Assembly: GCF_004353505.1 (NCBI RefSeq)
Contig: NZ_SMNQ01000011.1
Coordinates: forward strand, 62,001-126,000
Source: Streptomyces sp. WAC05374
GTDB lineage: Bacteria > Actinomycetota > Actinomycetes > Streptomycetales > Streptomycetaceae
DNA: 64,000 bases
Direction of reading: 5' to 3'
A program made the position numbers and the translations under genes. This document shows, piece after piece, positions 60,201 through 64,000 of this stretch (the stretch's first letter is position 1; each line of letters begins with the position of its first letter). The notes below the pieces were generated by a model. It had not been told where the DNA came from, ran no database searches, and worked only from the letters and a program-made list of their open reading frames with translations.

Positions 60201-61099
60201 GAGGGCTCCGGGCGGCCGGTGATCACCGCGGCCAGCGCCGTGCCGGGCGGGAAGGCGCCCTCCTGGACCAGGGTGAGGAGCCCGTACAGCATTTTGGCGA
60301 CATATATCCGCTCGATGGCGAGTCCGTGCCGTGCCTCGAAGTCGGCGGCGAACTCCTCCAGGGCGGGCGTGGTGCGGGCGTAGCCGCCGAAGTGGAACCG
60401 CTCGTCGAGGCTCCAGTCGCCGCTCGGGCCGCCGAACGCGGCCTCTTGGAGGTCCCGTATCCCGGGGCCCAGGAAGCCGCCCTTCAGCACCGGTACGCCG
60501 AGCGCGCGGCGGCCCGCGCCGAGCCCGGCGGCCAGCCCCGCGAGCGTGCCGCCCGTTCCGCACGCGACCGCCGCCACGTCCACGCCCGCCGCGCCGAGCT
60601 CGCGCCCCAGCTCGGCGCAGCCGCGCACCGCGAGCGCGTTGCTGCCGCCCTCGGGGACGACGAAGCTGTCCGGGGCGGCGTCCCGCAGGAGCCGCGCCAG
60701 CACCTCGGGGTCGCCCTTCGCCCGGTACGTGGCGCGGTCCACGAACACCAGCCGCATCCCGTCCCGGGCGCACCGCGCCAGCGACGGGTTCAGCGGCCGG
60801 CCGGCGAGCTCGTCGCCGCGCACCACCCCGGTGGTGGGGAAGCCCAGCAGGCGCCCCGCGGCGGCCGTGGCGCGCAGGTGGTTGGAGTAGGCGCCGCCGA
60901 AGGTGAGCACGGGGCGCCCCGCGGCGGCGGCCAGGTTCGGCGCGAGCTTGCGCCACTTGTTGCCCGGCAGGTCCGGGTGGATCAGGTCGTCCCGCTTGAG
61001 CAGCAGCCGCACGCCGTGCCGGGTGAAGCGCTCGTCCTCGGCCGGCTCCAGGGGTGAGGGGAGCAGTGGGCGGAGGGCGGAGGGGTCGAGCGCGTTCAC
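60176..61099 (-). CDS. PLP-dependent deaminase (ACC deaminase/D-cysteine desulfhydrase type)
   Basis: 307 residues, fold-type II PLP enzyme. The Schiff-base Lys lies in LPGNKWRKL (about 46-54), followed by GGAYSNHLRATAAAG and the phosphate loop CGTGGTLAGLAAGL. True ACC deaminase and D-cysteine desulfhydrase are hard to separate; the short, divergent C-terminus leans toward the desulfhydrase-like group. GTG 61099 follows GACAAT by 6 nt. 3' end overlaps the antiporter gene by 25 bp. Confidence 0.85.
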   Translation of the reverse strand: MNALDPSALRPLLPSPLEPAEDERFTRHGVRLLLKRDDLIHPDLPGNKWRKLAPNLAAAAGRPVLTFGGAYSNHLRATAAAGRLLGFPTTGVVRGDELAGRPLNPSLARCARDGMRLVFVDRATYRAKGDPEVLARLLRDAAPDSFVVPEGGSNALAVRGCAELGRELGAAGVDVAAVACGTGGTLAGLAAGLGAGRRALGVPVLKGGFLGPGIRDLQEAAFGGPSGDWSLDERFHFGGYARTTPALEEFAADFEARHGLAIERIYVAKMLYGLLTLVQEGAFPPGTALAAVITGRPEPSQPPAPSR

Positions 61100-61109
61100 C
61101 CGGCCATTG

Positions 61110-61700
61110 TCACTTCAGCCGTTCGGCGATGCGTGCCCGCATGGTCGTCATGGAGAAGCCGCGCGGGTCGACCTTGCCCGGCTGCCACTCCAGGTGGCCG
61201 ATGACCGAGCGGGCGGTCCACCCGTGCCGGCGGCAGATCGCGGCCGCCGCCTTCTCGATGGCGAGGAGCTGCGCCTCGGGCCACGGGTCCTTGCCGTCGC
61301 CCAGGTTCTCGCACTCGAACCCGTAGAAATGGGTGTTGCCGTCGGCGTTCGTCTGGTTGTCGTGCGGCAGCGCCTTCTCGGCGATCACGGCGCGCAGTAC
61401 GTCGCGGTCGCCCCGGCCGGCGTGGTTGGCGCGGCCGTGTCCGACGAGGTGGACGCAGCCGTCCTTGGTGATCACCCCGTGGCAGAGCGGGCCCGGCAGG
61501 CCCGGACGGCCGTCCCGGCAGAGGCGGACGGTGTGGTCCCTGCCCTCGGTGACGGTGTGGTGGATCATCACGCCGTGGACCGGCCCCCAGGGGCCCTTGT
61601 GGTTGCGGTTGTGGGTGCGCCAGTCGCCGACCTCGACGACGGTGAGGCCTTCGTCGCGCAGCGCGTCGAGAAAGCCGTTCGCGGACATGGGTGGGGCCAC
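61110..61700 (-). CDS. N-acetylmuramoyl-L-alanine amidase (Amidase_2)
   Basis: 196 residues, type 2 amidase/PGRP fold: IHHTVTEGRDH carries the first zinc His pair (about 46-56), HGVITKDGCVHLVGHGRANHAG the substrate groove (seen as HLVGHGRANHAG), and VIGHLEWQPGKVDP the last zinc His and Lys region. It cleaves the MurNAc-L-Ala bond. No signal peptide or anchor is present at GTG 61700, which is set by AAGGAG 5 nt upstream, so export is unclear. It ends inside the -10 region of the deaminase gene. Confidence 0.9.
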   Translation of the reverse strand: MAPPMSANGFLDALRDEGLTVVEVGDWRTHNRNHKGPWGPVHGVMIHHTVTEGRDHTVRLCRDGRPGLPGPLCHGVITKDGCVHLVGHGRANHAGRGDRDVLRAVIAEKALPHDNQTNADGNTHFYGFECENLGDGKDPWPEAQLLAIEKAAAAICRRHGWTARSVIGHLEWQPGKVDPRGFSMTTMRARIAERLK

Positions 61701-61864
61701 GCCGTCTCCTTCGCGGTTGTGCCTGCGGGGGTCATACCCCGGCGGGCGGGGCGGGGTCGCGGTGTTCGGACGGCGTGCGAGCCGATCCGGACAGCCGGGT
61801 CTGGGGTGGGAGAGGAGGGGGAAACGCGAGTCATGCCCAGTGGGTGACGAACCAGTCTCGCTCA

Positions 61865-61892
61865 TTTGTGTAATGGCGTCGCCACGTACCGT
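61865..61892 (+). promoter_or_regulatory. Putative encapsulin gene promoter
   Basis: TTTGTG (61865-61870), 16-nt spacer, TACCGT (61887-61892); predicted start near 61899 leaves a leader of about 45 nt. Weak match. Confidence 0.35.
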
Positions 61893-61942
61893 GCTGAAAG
61901 GCTTTTCCTCTGAAGGTCAGTCCATGATCGAGAGGGATGTTC

Positions 61943-63358
61943 ATGTCGGTTGGTTCGGTTGGCGAGGAGATCCGCTCCGAGCAGGCGCAGCCGCAGCAGA
62001 GTCTCGGCACGGCCGCGGCGCGGAACCTGGCGACCACCACCAAGTCGGTTCCGCAGATGCAGGAGATCACCTCCAGGTGGCTGTTGCGGATGCTTCCGTG
62101 GGTGCAGGTGCAGGGTGGTACGTACCGGGTGAACCGGCGACTCAGTTACTCGGTGGGCGACGGGCGTGTGACGTTCGTGCAGACCGGTGCGCGGGTCGCC
62201 GTGATCCCGAACGAGCTGCGGGAGCTGCCGGCGCTGCGGTCGTACGAGGACGAGGCCGCGCTCGGGGAGCTGGCGCAGCGGTGCACGCAGCGGGAGTTCG
62301 CACCCGGTGACGTGATCGCCGAGGCCGGTGCGCAGGCCGACCGGGTCTTCCTGCTGGCCCACGGCCGGGTCGAGCAGGTCGGCACGGGTCCGTACGGCGA
62401 CGAGGCGGTGCTCGGCGTCCTCGCCGACGGGGCGTACTTCGGCGACGGCTGCCTCACCGACCGGGACGCCACCTGGGAGTGGACGGCCCGCGCCGCGACC
62501 GCGTGCACCGTGCTGGAGCTCACCCGTGCCGACGTGACGAACCTGGCGGAGCGCGCCGAGTCGCTGGCCGGGCACCTCACCGCCCTGGCGTCCCTGCCGC
62601 AGCAGCGGACCAACCACTACGGCGAGAAGGCCATCGACCTGTCCGCCGGGCACGTCGGCGAGGCGGTCGTCCCGCACACGTACGTCGACTACGAGGCCTC
62701 CCCGCGCGAGTACGAACTGAGCGTCGCGCAGACGGTGCTGAAGGTCCACAGCCGGGTCGCCGACCTGTACAACCAGCCGATGAACCAGACCGAGCAGCAG
62801 TTGCGGCTCACCGTCGAGGCGCTGCGCGAGCGCCAGGAGCACGAGCTCATCAACAACAAGGAGTTCGGGCTGCTCTCCAACTGCGACTACGGGCAGCGGC
62901 TCCAGCCGCACGACGGCGTGCCCGGCCCGGACGACATGGACGAGCTGCTCTCCCGCCGCCGCGGCAACAAGATGTTCCTCGCCCACCCGCGCGCCATCGC
63001 CGCCTTCGGGCGCGAGTGCAACAAGCGGGGCCTGGTCCCCGGCTCCGTCGAGGTGGGGGGCCACCAGATCCCGGCCTGGCGCGGGGTGCCGATCTTCCCG
63101 TGCAGCAAGATCCCGGTGACCGAGGCCCGGACGACCTCGATCATCTGCATGCGTACGGGCGAGGACGAGCAGGGGGTCATCGGCCTGCACCAGACCGGCA
63201 TCCCCGACGAGATCGAGCCGAGCCTGTCGGTCCGGTTCATGGGCATCGACGAGCAGGCGATCATCTCGTACCTGGTCACCGCCTACTACTCGGCGGCCAT
63301 CCTCGTGCCGGACGCGCTCGGGGTGCTGGAGAACGTGGAGGTCAGCCGCTGGCGGTGA
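61943..63358 (+). CDS. Family 2B encapsulin shell protein (EshA-like)
   Basis: 471 residues, equal to S. griseus EshA. An HK97-fold shell protein is interrupted by a cyclic-nucleotide-binding-like domain (about 85-215: REFAPGDVIAEAGAQADRVF, seen in part, then YFGDGCLTD and RAATACTVLEL). The remaining shell segments are diagnostic: YELSVAQTVLKVHSRVADLY, NQPMNQTEQQLRL and AFGRECNKRGLVPGS. Canonical FGE of cNMP sites is FGD here, so ligand binding is not certain. Such proteins form nanocompartments that hold terpene cyclases or prenyltransferases; none lies beside it in this window. GAGAGGGA precedes ATG 61943, preferred over ATG 61937. Confidence 0.93.
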   Translation: MSVGSVGEEIRSEQAQPQQSLGTAAARNLATTTKSVPQMQEITSRWLLRMLPWVQVQGGTYRVNRRLSYSVGDGRVTFVQTGARVAVIPNELRELPALRSYEDEAALGELAQRCTQREFAPGDVIAEAGAQADRVFLLAHGRVEQVGTGPYGDEAVLGVLADGAYFGDGCLTDRDATWEWTARAATACTVLELTRADVTNLAERAESLAGHLTALASLPQQRTNHYGEKAIDLSAGHVGEAVVPHTYVDYEASPREYELSVAQTVLKVHSRVADLYNQPMNQTEQQLRLTVEALRERQEHELINNKEFGLLSNCDYGQRLQPHDGVPGPDDMDELLSRRRGNKMFLAHPRAIAAFGRECNKRGLVPGSVEVGGHQIPAWRGVPIFPCSKIPVTEARTTSIICMRTGEDEQGVIGLHQTGIPDEIEPSLSVRFMGIDEQAIISYLVTAYYSAAILVPDALGVLENVEVSRWR

Positions 63359-63414
63359 CGGCCCCCGGTCGTGGCGGGGCGCCGGGCGGGTCCGGTCCCG
63401 GACGCGGCCGCCGT

Positions 63415-63444
63415 GCCCGCCCGGTGATCCTCCACCGGGCGGGC
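63415..63444 (+). terminator. Terminator after the encapsulin gene
   Basis: Perfect 12-bp stem GCCCGCCCGGTG / CACCGGGCGGGC with loop ATCCTC, 56 nt after the stop; makes the encapsulin gene monocistronic. Confidence 0.75.
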
Positions 63445-63473
63445 GCTTCCGTGTGTCCCGGGTTGCGAAACCA

Positions 63474-63485
63474 CTTCATATGAAG
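63474..63485. promoter_or_regulatory. Palindrome CTTCATATGAAG before the reductase gene
   Basis: Perfect 12-bp palindrome just before a -10-like TATGAT (63491-63496 region), with a second dyad GGTT-GCGA-AACC directly upstream. AT-rich for this DNA. Position suits a repressor operator; regulator unknown. Confidence 0.45.
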
Positions 63486-63547
63486 CACTATGATTGTCGT
63501 GGTTGCGGGGTCGTTCCGCCGCCTCTCCCGACACGCAAGGACACGAC

Positions 63548-64000
63548 GTGCGAAAACTGACCTACCTCGTCGCCTGCTCGATCGACGGCTTCATCGGTGA
63601 CCCCGGCGGCGACGCCAGCTCCTTCATGCGGTACATCGACGAGGAGTACCTGGAATTCCTGACGGGCGAGTACCCCGACACCCTGCCGGCCGAGGGGCGC
63701 AGGACCCTGGGGCTGGACGGCGTGGCGAACAAGCGGTTCGACACCGTCGTCCAGGGCCGCGGCAGCTACCAGCTCGGCCTCGACGCGGGCGAGCCCAGCC
63801 CGTACGGGCACCTGCGTGAGATCGTCGCCTCCCGCACGATCGAGGAGTCCCCGCACCCCAACGTGGAGATCGTCCGCGACGGCATCGTGGAGCGCGTGCG
63901 GGAGCTCAAGGCCGAGGAGGGCGACCTCGGCATCTGGCTGTGCGGCGGCTCGCGCATCGCCGGTGAGCTCGTCGACGAGATCGACGAGCTGGTGATCAAG
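63548..64000 (+). CDS. DHFR/RibD-fold reductase family protein (3' partial)
   Basis: 151 residues visible, open to the window edge. The N-terminal KLTYLVACSIDGFIG strand, a VVQGRGSYQLG loop and LGIWLCGGSRIAGEL near the end match the RibD C-terminal/dihydrofolate-reductase-like family. Such stand-alone proteins probably reduce a pterin or flavin-precursor substrate with NADPH. GTG 63548 starts the conserved VRKLTY. The palindrome at 63474-63485 may regulate it. Confidence 0.86.
   Translation, partial: MRKLTYLVACSIDGFIGDPGGDASSFMRYIDEEYLEFLTGEYPDTLPAEGRRTLGLDGVANKRFDTVVQGRGSYQLGLDAGEPSPYGHLREIVASRTIEESPHPNVEIVRDGIVERVRELKAEEGDLGIWLCGGSRIAGELVDEIDELVIK

Overview
The window is high-GC actinobacterial chromosome, almost certainly Streptomyces. 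The support is the very GC-rich third codon positions, the two WhiB-like regulators, the SigR-RsrA pair, DasR with DasABC, and a gene order that, from memory, follows the conserved core of the S. coelicolor chromosome around wblC, sigR, nrdAB, dasR, wblE and sigH. It is core rather than accessory DNA. I see no insertion sequence, integrase, prophage or CRISPR array. Both ends cut genes: a UvrD2-type helicase at the left and a DHFR/RibD-fold reductase at the right.

Region 1 (1-6230): the end of a UvrD2 helicase; a wblC (whiB7-type) locus with a WblC-type promoter, an upstream ORF and an intrinsic terminator in its leader; two small proteins; an ABC1 kinase; a ThiF/E1-like protein; and a YgjP-type metallopeptidase. 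Region 2 (6339-9486): a TerD-AIM24 fusion followed by two more AIM24 genes. Region 3 (9559-18779): a Nudix hydrolase coupled to a zinc-metalloprotease-like protein, an SDR epimerase, moaE, a PDZ-Lon protease, a PPA1309 protein and the large UPF0182 membrane protein. Region 4 (18857-25034): two identical initiator tRNA genes flanking a Sel1-repeat gene, a Fur-family regulator divergent from a catalase, a CBS protein and hisN.

Region 5 (25159-36177): TetR and a SugE-like SMR exporter, aroA-rsgA, an M50 protease, a DNA-damage SRAP protein, an alpha/beta hydrolase, sigR-rsrA under a SigR-type promoter, a tandem HD-GYP/HD pair and a TPR protein. Region 6 (36277-44554): peptide deformylase, a secreted zinc DD-carboxypeptidase, class Ia ribonucleotide reductase nrdAB under a cobalamin riboswitch and probable NrdR boxes, a GNAT, and the cstA-ybdD carbon-starvation pair.

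Region 7 (44681-54447) is an aminosugar regulon. The repressor DasR is divergent from the DasABC chitooligosaccharide importer, which is followed by a GH3 hexosaminidase, nagB, a SIS-domain protein and a PdtaS-like sensor kinase. DasR operator (dre)-like sites lie in the dasR-dasA, nagB-SIS and kinase upstream regions. Import, hydrolysis to GlcNAc, deamination of GlcN-6-P and relief of DasR repression form one circuit. Region 8 (54597-64000): wblE, a diacylglycerol kinase, sigH with its anti-sigma partner (the sigH frame stays open across the whole partner gene), a UBP zinc finger, a Na+/H+ antiporter, a PLP deaminase, an amidase and a family 2B encapsulin-type shell protein (EshA-like) with no cargo gene beside it.

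Regulation recurs as a theme. Many genes here look leaderless, with a TANNNT-like -10 element 6-7 nt before the start codon. Four stress or nutrient regulators (WblC, SigR, SigH, DasR) show readable control elements in the DNA itself.
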